From assembly GCF_040954645.1 (NCBI RefSeq), contig NC_092803.1, forward strand, positions 61,215,984 through 61,279,983: a stretch of DNA of 64,000 bases, in the 5' to 3' direction. Positions 23,601-35,600 of this stretch are shown here, one piece after another; within the stretch, counting starts at the first letter, position 1, and every line of letters starts with the position of its first letter. Source of the DNA: Diabrotica undecimpunctata. Lineage: Eukaryota > Arthropoda > Insecta > Coleoptera > Chrysomelidae. Made by a program: the position numbers and the translations under genes. The notes beneath the pieces were generated by a model that saw only the letters and a program-made list of their open reading frames with translations, made no database searches and was not told where the DNA came from.

Positions 23601-26600
23601 TGAGCCTTCGGAGACTTGCGTCTTTCAATAAAAGAAATAGCACTGACACCAAATTTAATGTTTTCATTTTGAACTAGGTATCCCTTGGCAGACCAAAGTT
23701 TATTTTTTTATAGCTCGGACAGACACGTCGGCGTCGGCTTACTGTTCGAAAGTCAAACCAATACTATTATGTAATTAGTAATAACTAATAATAATTACAA
23801 AGCAATAGTAATTACCTGTTATTATTCCTAGGAAATCTAAATAAACTTATTCCTTTTCCTGTCACAGATGAACATCCGCGAATCGCACAAATATATCCAG
23901 ACATTTTAAATATAAATTAAACTTTTAACTATAAACTATAACTATAAACTTATATTTAACTATAAACTATAACTATAACCTTTTAACTATAAATAAATTA
24001 TATAAATGGTCAAATGCACTTGTTGTGTCGAGTATTTACCATAGACGCCTACGGACTATCGAAAACAACCAGAATTAAAGAATAAGCACGTGTTTTTGAC
24101 AGTAATACAACCAGAATCGGGCATGCGTATACAAAAATGGTACACGCTTTTGGACCGCTATGTCGCTTCTATGTGTCTCTGTTATTCTAGGGTATGACCT
24201 TGATTTAGCCAAGTTTCATCTAAATAGTGTACTTTTCGTCCTTCACGACGATACTCTCGGATTTTTTGTAAGTAATTTCTCCGCCACAAAACAATTTCAT
24301 CTTTTTCTAAAAGAACACTATTCCTGCTTCTTTTTATATATTTAATGTTCATTTGTTCTAATGTTCGCAATAAAACACGTCGTGATATTTTGGGTATTGA
24401 ATTATCGGAATTTATTTCAACTTCAACTTTCTTTAAGGTTAGGATTTCGTTCCGAAAAAAAAAGCATGGAATTTCCTCCGAATAGCATATTTGGTATGAT
24501 CTTCAAGCTGAATGCGTTTTCTACCTTTGGTTTCAATGGTTTCAACAGGTCCATCATTCAATTTGCCTTCACTTTGTTTAAAATTGTTTACAATTGTGTA
24601 TATACTTCTCTACAGTTAAATCACTACACAGGGTAACTACATCGTTGACCGACATACGGATTATTCCTTTCACGGAGTCCACAATACACATTGAATATAA
24701 TAGTTTTTTCTCCCATCGAAAAATTTGGACGTCGTTTCCTTTTACTGCTTTCACTTTCCGGATTACTCACAACAGTAAAATAAGTGTTCACTGCTTAGAT
24801 AATCTAATCGATATGTGAGTCATGTCCTGCGGTGGGGCCACGATGAGTAGAATACTATTTTGCTGACGTCACGTTGCGTAGCAACGACGAATAGAATCTA
24901 CAGTTGCTGGGCAACGTGGCGTCAGCAAAATAGTATTCTACTCATCGTCATCACACCACTGTTTACTTCGATAGCAAAACAACTGAATACCTGAGTAGCC
25001 GACTTTCACCGACTATCGCGGTTTTAGGGAGGTCTAACTATTACCTTCTAAACTAAAATTATTATTTATTGTAATTAATTCAAATTTATAAAACAATAAT
25101 AAAAAGTAATGGGTTGTACAGCGATGTAGTATATCTTTTCTAACTAAAAATATTAAGAGAATAAAAGTTTTGATTCTAAAAGTATGTCGAGTGGGAGATA
25201 AAAAAAATTGAACGTATTAAACGAGCACTGAAAGATGTATGTGGCGTCCTTCATCATTTTTAGTGGCGAATTCTGATTTCTCGTCCCAAAAAACTCCAGC
25301 TTACCAAATTTCGTGTTGTTATCCCATGCCTATCACGAAATATTTAAAAATAAAAGTTTAACTTTGACCCCCTTTATTTTGGTTATTATCAACTTTCGTA
25401 CTAAAGTAAGTTAGTTTAAATCGGCCTATTTTAATCTCAGGAATCTAAGATTAAGTTATGGCCATTCGTTACCAAACACCACGTATATTATATTAATATA
25501 TATAATCACCCAAATGTCAACAATAATCATATTAAAATTAACATAATTACAAAGTAGCTTTGTCGTAACTTCTTATGATATTTTTCGTACGCCATTGGAA
25601 GACCTACAATAGCAATGAACCATCACTATTACTTCCAAGAATTTACTGCCTAGATTTCTGGATTCTGACTATAGTGTTATCTTCATCGATATATCCAATG
25701 CATTTTATTTTTGGCCCGCCCCTTGATCTTTTACCCAGTGAATCCATAAAACATAAATATTCGACATAGAAAAATGATGCATACTATCACCCTAAACGTA
25801 TTAGTTTATCACAATTAAATGATATATTTTATAGGTTTCTCAATTGACAGTTCAAATAATCAAGCAGAAGTCAAAACAAGAAATAGCCGTAGAAAATCAA
25901 AACTTCATGGAGGCAGAACGGTTGAAGCAAGAAATAAGCATTCTATCAACGGAATTAGCCGAATTAAAAAACACTCAAACCGAACAGGAACGCCAACACC
26001 CCGTTGAGAAGAAAACAGATCTCTTCACGATTGTTAAATGCTTGGATATTGCCTATGCTGTTCTTTGCTCAACCAAAGTGACTCATTTAACGACAGCCTT
26101 GAGAACATTAAAGGAGGATTTTATTCAAGAATTGCTTATACATGAACACGATTCAGTACGGGTCAAAGCTTTTGAGTGTTATGGCTTGTGCAGTATTGTG
26201 GATAAGGATACTGCAGTGATTGGTATTCACGTATTCTCCAGACCGGTAAGTTTACTATCATAATATACTAAATAAAACTTTAAATACTTGTTAAATAACT
26301 TGTTAAATACTAGGCTAAAACTTAGAACTAAAATTTTACAAGTGCTAATAAATCAGAGAATAAGTTTTTTACAAAGCACTAACTGCGTTCTTTATAAGAA
26401 AACAGTTAGAGCTTTGTTTTTAGATATAAAAGGGGCCTCCCTTTAAAAAACATCCAACCTACACTTTCCGTCAAGACATGGTTTAGGCAACTTTGCAACA
26501 GAGGCTTCATCAAAACTATTTGTCGAATAAGAAGCAATAATTGTATTATTCCAGTCTACACAAGAAAAATAGGACTGGCAAATAGTGATGAATGTGTATG

Positions 26601-29600
26601 TGGGGAGCTAGCTGATCTACAACATATGCTATTAGAATGTTCCTTACGTTTTATTGAAATATCAAATTTTTATACCAATCTTGTTCAAGTTAATGTTCAA
26701 TTACCGTCTAATCTAAACACATCTTTTAGAGTCAAAGAGTCTAGATGTACCTATATAAAATTTTATACAGTCATATTAATTGTTTAAAATTAAAGCTCTG
26801 ATAAACAAAAAATATATAACTTGCGGATTGTATAGATATGCCCTAAACTAACACAATTTCGATGCGGTAACAGTTGTATATATCTTCTGATAACTGAGAA
26901 AAAATCACGACTTACAAACACGGAAAACAATATAGCATTACAAATACAATTTTGGCCATATATGATTTTAGTGCCATTCAGTAAAATATTTTTTTAAAAA
27001 TGTTAAGTTTATGAATTATTAATATATAAATATTGTTTTATTTAGCTTGAAATAACAGTATTAAATGATGAAACCTCCTGTTAGAAATATAAAAATACGA
27101 ACTATTACAATTTTTTTTAGATATTTGCTTATCGAAGTGGGGAAGAATGCGACATACAAACGCTGTTAATATGTATAGCGGCGGTTGTTGACTTATTGCG
27201 AATATACGGGCCTCAATTAATGGCTTCTCCTAAGACTGAACAAGTACTATCAGACAGTATGACAGAACAACAAGAAGCAATTTTTTTAGGAGGTACATCG
27301 TTGACTGATATTATGCAAGGATTAGTGGATCTTTTAAACGATGACGTAAGTTAAAATTTAAACATTAGGTTAATTAATACCAAATAACATCCTTAAAACC
27401 CTCACTGCCAGTGTAACATTAAGTTTGTTCCAATACAACGAAAAATCATCACGCTCCTGCGCAGTAAATAAGATACGTTCCAACAAAAAGATGAATGATG
27501 AACATGAAAAACGCATAAAAAACGGTAAAAGCAGTTTCGTGACGATTTCTGGACAGTTCAAAAGTTGCGTGTTGGAACAAATCTATTCAATAATTTTACA
27601 ACATTGGTTGTTACGAACGAGTAACAATAGTGTACCGGGTTTCTCATTATATTTTGACCTTCACTTATTTTCCTTAATTTCGGGAATACAAAAAAAAGTT
27701 TCAAGTAAAAGTTGTATTATTTTATCTGTACCGACCAACAATGTAACAACAGACCAAATTTTGTATACAGAGAGTGCCCATCTTCTAAAATTCATCTTCA
27801 ATATTTCAAATGGGACACCCTGTATTTTTTTTATAGTTTTGAGTAGCCCTGCATTTCCTGATTACCAATACATAACATTGTGTAGCATTAGTTTTGTTCT
27901 ATAATGGCATATGGTACTACAAAAGGGTAACCATAGGTGGCTATGCAACTGACATTTCAAAATGAAACAATTATTAATTTATTATAAACTGTCAGTCCTC
28001 ATACCGAAATGGGTTATACTGCAGATGAAAAAATAGATATATTCTCAATGTATGTAAAAAATAATAAAAACAAGCAAGTGGCAAGAAGAGAATATAGGCT
28101 GATTTATCCAGATCGACAGACTCCTTATGCAAATACATTTTTATATAATTATCGTCATGTCATAAATGAAAAAATGTTTGAACGGAAGAAACGTACTATC
28201 ATAGGAAATGATAATGAAGATCTTAATACTTTGCTTTACTTTGACGGTAAAAATTAAATACTTAAATAATAGATTAAATCCATAATAACATTTTTATTTT
28301 AAAAAATTCCGAAACTACTAAAAGCACAACTATAAGCCGTACAAAATATTACCGGTACAAGAACTTACCGATGTTCATAAGAGAAAACGTTTACAGTTCT
28401 GTCAAGACATGCTTACAAATTTGAACAATGATCCTAATTACTTTTATAAAATGTTATGGATAGATGAATCAAATTTTTCAACTTCAGGCATTTTTAATAG
28501 AAGAAATAGGTATTCGTGGGAACAGAAAAATAATAGAAAAAGAAAAATGAAGCAAATAAAAAAGTCAGGAAGAAAATCAATAAATGTGATGCGGAATATT
28601 TCAAAACAAAATAGTTGGACCATTGTTTTATGATTATAAATTAACTGGGGAATCATATTTGGACACAGTCATTACAGAAGTGGATGAGTTATTAAATCAA
28701 AATTACACACAAAATCAATTAAATAGTATGATATGGCAACAAGATGGAGCACTGCCACATAATGTCGTAGCCGTTCAAGAACATTTAAATAATCAATTTA
28801 ATGTGTGGATCGGCAATAAGGGTGGCCACCAATTAGTCCCGACTTAACACCATGTGATAGCTTTTATGGGGGTTTTTAAAAGAAAAAGTGTATTTTGATT
28901 CAAATACAAATATTAACACTATCACCGCAAAAGTTCGCGCGGAAATTGAAAATTTAAATGGTCATAATAGCACAATATCTGACGCAAAAAAAAATTGAGA
29001 CGAAGATATTTTTGTGCATTGATAACAATGGAGGGTACTTTGAGCGTCTATTTTAATCTTAAATGTAGTATTGTATCTTAAATGTAGTATTACTTATTAT
29101 TATGTAGTAAGTCATCAATTTTATTGACTTTCTAAATATATTTTTTTCTTATCTTGTAACAAAATTATATTTCTCCACTTTGGGCGCTACTGTAACAAAT
29201 ATAGTAGGCAGATCCCTTGGGACTATGTCCCTGATGTTATAAGATCTGTAGAGTAGTGTGAAGATAAGTTTGAAACTAAATTAAAATAAGAGTTGAAACT
29301 GAATGCAGTTAGGCTAGCTGGGTATGCTTGAGACTGGCCAGTTGATACTCAAGGTAGGGTTAGGCCTATTTGCATGCCCTGAGAAAACAGTAAAGAATAG
29401 AAAAGATGTATATTAACTAAGGAAATATAAGAATAACCAAAACGAACTAAGGGTAAGTACTGACAACAGGAATATATGAGAGAAGAATGATTTGGGCGCC
29501 AGGGAAGATGTTTACTGGACTCTTAGTCTAACAAACACTTCACCTAGTGACTTTATTGCTGCTGCTAACTGTGTTTTCTATAACTAGATATAACTTTATT

Positions 29601-32600
29601 AAAAAAAAAGGTTGTTTAATAAAACAGATTATTACTTATAACCCAATTTAATAATAATAAAATAGAAAAACCTGTAAACCGTAATATACAATTTAACTTA
29701 AATACCCTATCATACAAAAACCTATTGATCCCTATTTACAATATATTTACACACTCTAATATGCTAGAAAAGTAGGAACTTTTATTATGAAGTTTTATTC
29801 ATGAATTAAAACAAAATTTACTACAACCAACCTATTTATATATATTAAAACAATTATTACCCTTCCCTATATTTAACACAATGTATCAGTTCGACAATTT
29901 CTAAGTTGATTACAATCAGATAACCTGTAAATATATTTCAATTGGTCTGTTCAGAAAGGAACAGATCCAAGATGAATCAGTGACGTTACCAGTAGGGCTG
30001 TAAAAATACAAAATGGACCTTTGTGCACAAATGACCTTACAAAGTGTATTAAAATCCACCCCTACCCTGTTATTACTAATACATATATATATTTAAAATA
30101 TTTAATGACACAAAAAAAAATAAGCAAATGATGTTAAGAAAAAAATTGAATGTAAGATATATAATGATACGCAAATATGATTTATGAAAATTGACTAGGA
30201 TTATTTTTAAGTTTTGGTTCGTTCACTCACTAAAGTTTAAACAATATTTAAGTAACTTATTTTTACGATATTACCAAACAGTAAAAAAAAACCTGTCTAC
30301 TCTCAAGCCGAGAAGGTTCTTCTTCCGGACGCCTTACGCCGCCGGGACTCGTTCGGGTGAAAGCTGTAAGCCCACTGTTCTAGCACCAAACTGAATCGCT
30401 ATTCCAATATTCGGGAAAAACCAAAAAAAAACTCCAAACTAAACTCAACTGAAAGCTATTACCCCAAATCCAAAATAATGTTTATTGTATTGACTTTATA
30501 TTCTTTCTTCCTCCAACGACTAAAATAAAATCAAAGAAGCTCTCATTAGCTTTATTCAGAGTTGATAAACAACAAGGCGGTTAGGACAAGAAAAACTAGT
30601 CAGAAGATGATAATTAGTGAAGGTTTCGTACACTTTTTGTGACCTTGGAAAATTAATCGAAAACTATGTATTTAAAAAAAATGTTGGGAATTTACTATGA
30701 ATATTTCACTGAAGAACTAAAATTTAACTTATCACGAATATATTATAGGCAAATAGTAATGAAGGATCTCCTTACATTACCGAATTGCTTGGATATTGAT
30801 GAGAACGTGTACTTAGGAGAATTTCTAACAGAAAGAATTCTGAACGTGATTTGACTAATATAATTAAGGTAAAATTATTGAATAAATGATTTTAATATGA
30901 AACTAATAATGGTTAAAAAAAAATGATGTACTTTAATTAAAATGAAACTCACCCAACGCAACAATATTTCATCAATTGAACCAAAATCTTCTTTTTCCAA
31001 AACTTCTAATATAAAAAAAAACGCCTTCTTTAACTTAATATCACCTCTGAATAACTTAAATTTCTTTTCTGATAACTTGAGCCATGTGGCGTTGGTCGTT
31101 GAAAGATCACTCTTCTGACCCGTTCGAAGGTTGGATATAAAGTGAGCTCTTCCACTTTTAAAATCGTCGGCTTCCGTCAGTTCCAAGTTAAGCGGAAGCG
31201 GCGGTAAGCAGTTTGACCAATTGATAAACAATTGATAATACGATTACATGTATAGTTGGTTGCATACCTTACAGGCAGAATTAAGTTATTTTAAATTTCT
31301 CAGTAACGATAAAGTAATCTTATCGTTACATTCTCCCTTTACTTGGAGAAAAAAAATTGACCTAAGAACAATTTTTTTTTCTGTGTAACTATAGATATTC
31401 AAGACCAATCATATACTGTGGGATCCATCACAGACGTGAACAAAATAGCCAATAATATAGCGTGTCCAGGACACCACACTAGCTAACATATGAAATGCAC
31501 AGAATCTTCCATCCGTGACTGACATTCTAAAAACCAAAATTGTGTTCAAGTTGATTAAGTAGATTTAAATAAACCCCAAATTATTGTCAACAAGAACACT
31601 ATACCAATCATATACATGAATACAAAACTTGCTAATATATAACCGAATATACCAAATAACTTCCACACATTTGCATTTAACTCGACCGATTATACTTAAC
31701 CACAGATTATGAGTCATGCAAGAGGGGTAGTTCTAATATACAATATACTAAATATGACACAAGCACTCATGCCCACAAGTTATAGTATGTTTATTAAAAC
31801 CTTATACTAAATAACTAATAAAAATACAAATCTTCAAAATAATTGACGAATGGGATGAACGATACAAAATTGATCCATCCATGGACATCAGATTTATTTT
31901 AGAGCATATCCAAGGTGAAGCAATCAGTAGATTTCGTAACCAATTCGCAATAAACCAAAATATGGAACGTAATATAAAACCACACTAGATATAAGAGTTA
32001 CTGAGGAAAAATGATCGTAGCATGCATTTTATCCTAAATTGATCCGACAATGGACAACAGATTTATATTGGCATATCCAATGTGAAACAATCAGGCAAAT
32101 TCATGGGTCATCACCACAACCTAATAATCATTATACTCTATAGATGCTAAATATTTGGTACCATGAAACTGAACCATTGGAACGAAATAACAGACTAAGT
32201 GTCTGCAGCATATGTGAATTGATCTGATTCCAGTCATGAGTAGATAGGTATAATAAGGGATACTTAGTCAGTATACAACATAATCAAGAATCTACTAACG
32301 ACTCAACCTGACTAGGCCGAACATCCGGAAGAATCCCAAATCATCTTCCTAGGACTCCCTTTCGTGTCATTGAAGGTTACCAAATTCAAGACCACATTGT
32401 ATCCCTATCAAGTTCCACAACCTACGATGGATTACACCCCAAATTAAGCTCATCATCTGTTATGCATCAGATTCAAGATAAGATCTACACAAGAATGACA
32501 AACTTATTGGAGTAAGGTATTCCAACACAAATATTAGTAATATATGAACTAATAGATGAACAGTTGAGTTTCACATATAAGAGTAATACAACAGGAAGAA

Positions 32601-35600
32601 AGTGTACCAAATTAAAGAACTGACATAACGAAATGGAGTTAACTAATTCTGGAATTCTCTAACTATAGCTGTAGCTACAACAGATTTATAAGAATAGCCA
32701 GAAAAGCCAACCAAATATCACTAAATCATCGCTAATACAATACCTTAAGACATCATAAATGGATAACTCTTATAAACATTCAATCAAAGAAGTACTAGAG
32801 AACAAGAAAGTCAATTTCTTAAGAAACTGCAGATTAGGGTATGTTCACTAGTTACTTGTATCTATATAACAGAACATTGATCCTGACTCCTAATTACATA
32901 TAAAAACAAAATGAGTTCCCAGGAAAGCTGATGCTAAACACAATATTCAATTGTTGAATACAAAAGATATATTCTAATAAGGCTGAGATCTAAGAGGTTA
33001 CCATTTGTATCAGCACAACTAGGTAATAAAGCTAAAAAGGGTAGACAATATATGTATAATAGAAGTGAGATTCAAATTAAGACTATGTTTCAACAGAATA
33101 ATATTTCTGAATACTAGAATGTTTAGTACATCCTTCAATAATGATGACGATGATTAAACATTCTATCATAGAGATTCAGCATTTAAATTGATTAAGGTCT
33201 GATAGATATAACCAGGCAATTGTGAGCCCTGAAATCTGCTTCCTATCAGGTGCGCACTATTGATAGTAACACAAGTTTCGAACCCACGTATTTGCATAGC
33301 CATGCGAGGCAAACCAATTTCATAAGAAATGTTAGATACAAAAAAAAATAACAAAAGGTTACATAATAATTCGGCGTAACTTTTATCTCAACTAACTTCA
33401 TTGAATTTTTAACGAATGAAGTCTAACTTAGGAATCACACTGTATACTAAAATTGTATTATCTAAAACAAATGACGCGATAACTTCTTTAGACCAAATGC
33501 TAACTAATGTATCAAAGAATATTACTAAGTATTTTAATAATTTTCCTGTAGGAACTACCAAAAACAACCTCAGGATCAAATAAACAAAATCTAAACATAT
33601 ACATGTATTTATGTATACCAATATGCAGCAATGACACATATAAACATAATAAGGTACGAAGAGTTGACAGTTCTACACCAGTTTGATTTACCAAAAAAAA
33701 TTTGCTGTACCTACTTCAATATTATAACTAATAACAACAAAGCTAAATTTAGTAAGGGAAGCTAAAACTATTATATAATAGATAAACCATATTGTCTATC
33801 TGGTGACTAAAATCAAAATCAAATCATTTACCTATTCATTAAAAAATCAAGTATTACCAAAATTTAGAAAGAGGAATTAACCTAATCAATCCTGTCAGGT
33901 TAATCTTCTTCTGACGATGAAGAGTCTAAGTCATTGACAGTGTTATCTGGTAATAAGTCCTTTATATGAAATCGACCAAGACGTTTGTTGGACAAACTAT
34001 CTTTCAATTCATATATTAAAGGAGATATTACTTTACTGACAATACATGGGACGTATTTTTGACAAAATTTGGCAGAAACAGCATCACCTTTACTAGACTT
34101 AACAAAATTACGTTTTAATACCCGATCACCAACAAAGAATCGCAAATCTCTTTTCCTCAAGTTATACTGACCCTGTGACTTAAGGTAAGAAGTTTTTAAT
34201 TTCTTCCTGATGTCTGCAAATATTGGAGGTAGAGTCTGTATATCATCTAAACGATGAAGTTTATCTGATATTTGAGGTAGATTTGTGGAATTTCCTGAAA
34301 CTAAACCAAAATAATCACCAGATAAGGCAACATTTCGACCAAAATTTAAATAAGCTGGGGAACACTGCGTAACTTCATGGACAGAAGTTCTTATGGCTTG
34401 AGCTATGGAGTGAATATATTGATCCCAAGCTCTGTGGTCTTGGTATGTATATGATCTTAGGGCTGTAACAATACTGCGGTTTACACGCTCACTATGATTA
34501 GCTTGCGGATGGTACGCAGCGTTATAAAAGATCTTCTGAACTTTGTATTTAGTTAGAAGGTCTTTAAAAGCCTTAGCTACAAATTGAGGACCATTGTCAC
34601 AAGAGACAATTTGGGGAACACCAAATAACAAAAAGACTTGCTCCTCCAAATATTTCACAATGGCAGGAACTGTGGCATTACGAAGAGGAAAAACTAATGG
34701 AAATTTAGTGAAGTAATCCACGACCACCAAACAATAGGTATTGCCCTTATAACTACGAGGGTATGGTCCAATTAAATCCATAGATACCATCTGCCATGGG
34801 AAGTCAATGTTCCTAAAAGAACCCATTAATCCAGCTTGTGGCTTATTACTTGGCTTGCATGTAGCGCAAACTTTGCATCTAGAAATATATTTCTTAATAC
34901 AGTTGCGCATACCAGGCCAATAATATAGCTCCGCTATCCTACTAAATGTTTTAAAGGAACCAAAGTGACCAGATGTCACATTATCATGAAAAGTACGAAG
35001 AATTTCATCCCTATTTGCGGTTGGGACGACAATTTTCCAATCCGACATATTAGTCAAGGCTTCAATTGGACTAACAACATGTTTATAAAGGATATTATGT
35101 TCCACTTTAAAATCAGGGTACTGACCAGGATTCTGAGTAACATTCTCCAACATTTTATGGTACCACGCATCCGGAACTAAAGTGGATACGTCAAGAAGAT
35201 TGACATCAAATGTTCGAGACAAAGCATCAGCTACTACAACACCATTTGCCTTACGGTGGACAATGTTATAGTCAAACGCTGATAACTTACAAATCCAGCG
35301 GGACAACCGTTGGGATGGGTTACGCATAGAATGCATCCACAACAACGAACTATGGTCAGTGATCAAAGTACACTTACGACCTTCTAAATAATACCTGAAG
35401 GCCTCCAAGCCATGAATTATAGCAAGGAGTTCCCGCTCAGTAGTGGAGTAATTTTTCTGGGCCTTATTGAGCTTCTTACTAGTGTACGCTATGGGGTGCT
35501 CAGAACCATCTTTCATCTGAAAGAGGACACCACCTGAAGCAGTATTAGAACAATCTGTCATGAGGTAAAAGTGTTCACTGAAATCAGGAGAAGTCATGAC

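Larger units (their letters stand above)
22108..24191. mobile_element. hAT-like non-autonomous insertion with 8-bp target duplication
   Basis: The direct repeat GTATGACC flanks this 2,084-bp segment (22100-22107 and 24192-24199). Its ends are imperfect inverted repeats sharing AGAGAACAACC-like and AGAAGCGACA blocks (22128-22137 left, complement at about 24163-24172 right). Eight-base target duplications are typical of hAT elements. It has no transposase of its own; it holds two palindromic MITE copies (22228-22600 and 23094-23483). Confidence 0.7.
21312..24820 (-). mobile_element. DDE transposon of IS630/Tc1-mariner type, split by a nested insertion
   Basis: The transposase N-terminal half runs from about 24800 to 24200 on the minus strand (SSKRKRRPNFSMGEKTIIF, then LLRTLEQMNIKYIKRSRNSV, and KVHYLDETWLNQGHT with the first catalytic Asp). 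The C-terminal half runs from 22107 to 21312: ISKVWQELEIKSRRQ, LIITHIGSDSGFLDNGLLLF, VVVMDNASYHSRR (second Asp), VHRLPPYHCE and SPIELIWAQIKNQVARKN (Glu), then a Ser/Asp-rich tail. The halves join in frame at the 8-bp duplicated GTATGACC, so the insertion at 22108-24191 interrupted an otherwise readable gene. Older frameshifts exist near 24600-24640 and near 21605. No clear terminal repeats were found. Confidence 0.82.

Noticed and set aside
27425..27904. 159-codon plus-strand ORF after CAP-G exon e
   Set aside because: It runs through a small MITE and the long inverted repeat of the mariner-like element; no domain and no splice linkage to CAP-G.
30875..31231. 118-codon ORF within the Gypsy LTR as a possible accessory gene
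   Set aside because: Present in both LTRs but its 3' end changes with a homopolymer length difference, it has no recognisable domain, and LTR ORFs of this size can arise by chance.
33166..33354. tRNA-like B-box (GGGTTCGAAAC on the minus strand) in the Gypsy 3' region
   Set aside because: No A-box at proper spacing and no cloverleaf; insufficient to call a tRNA or SINE.
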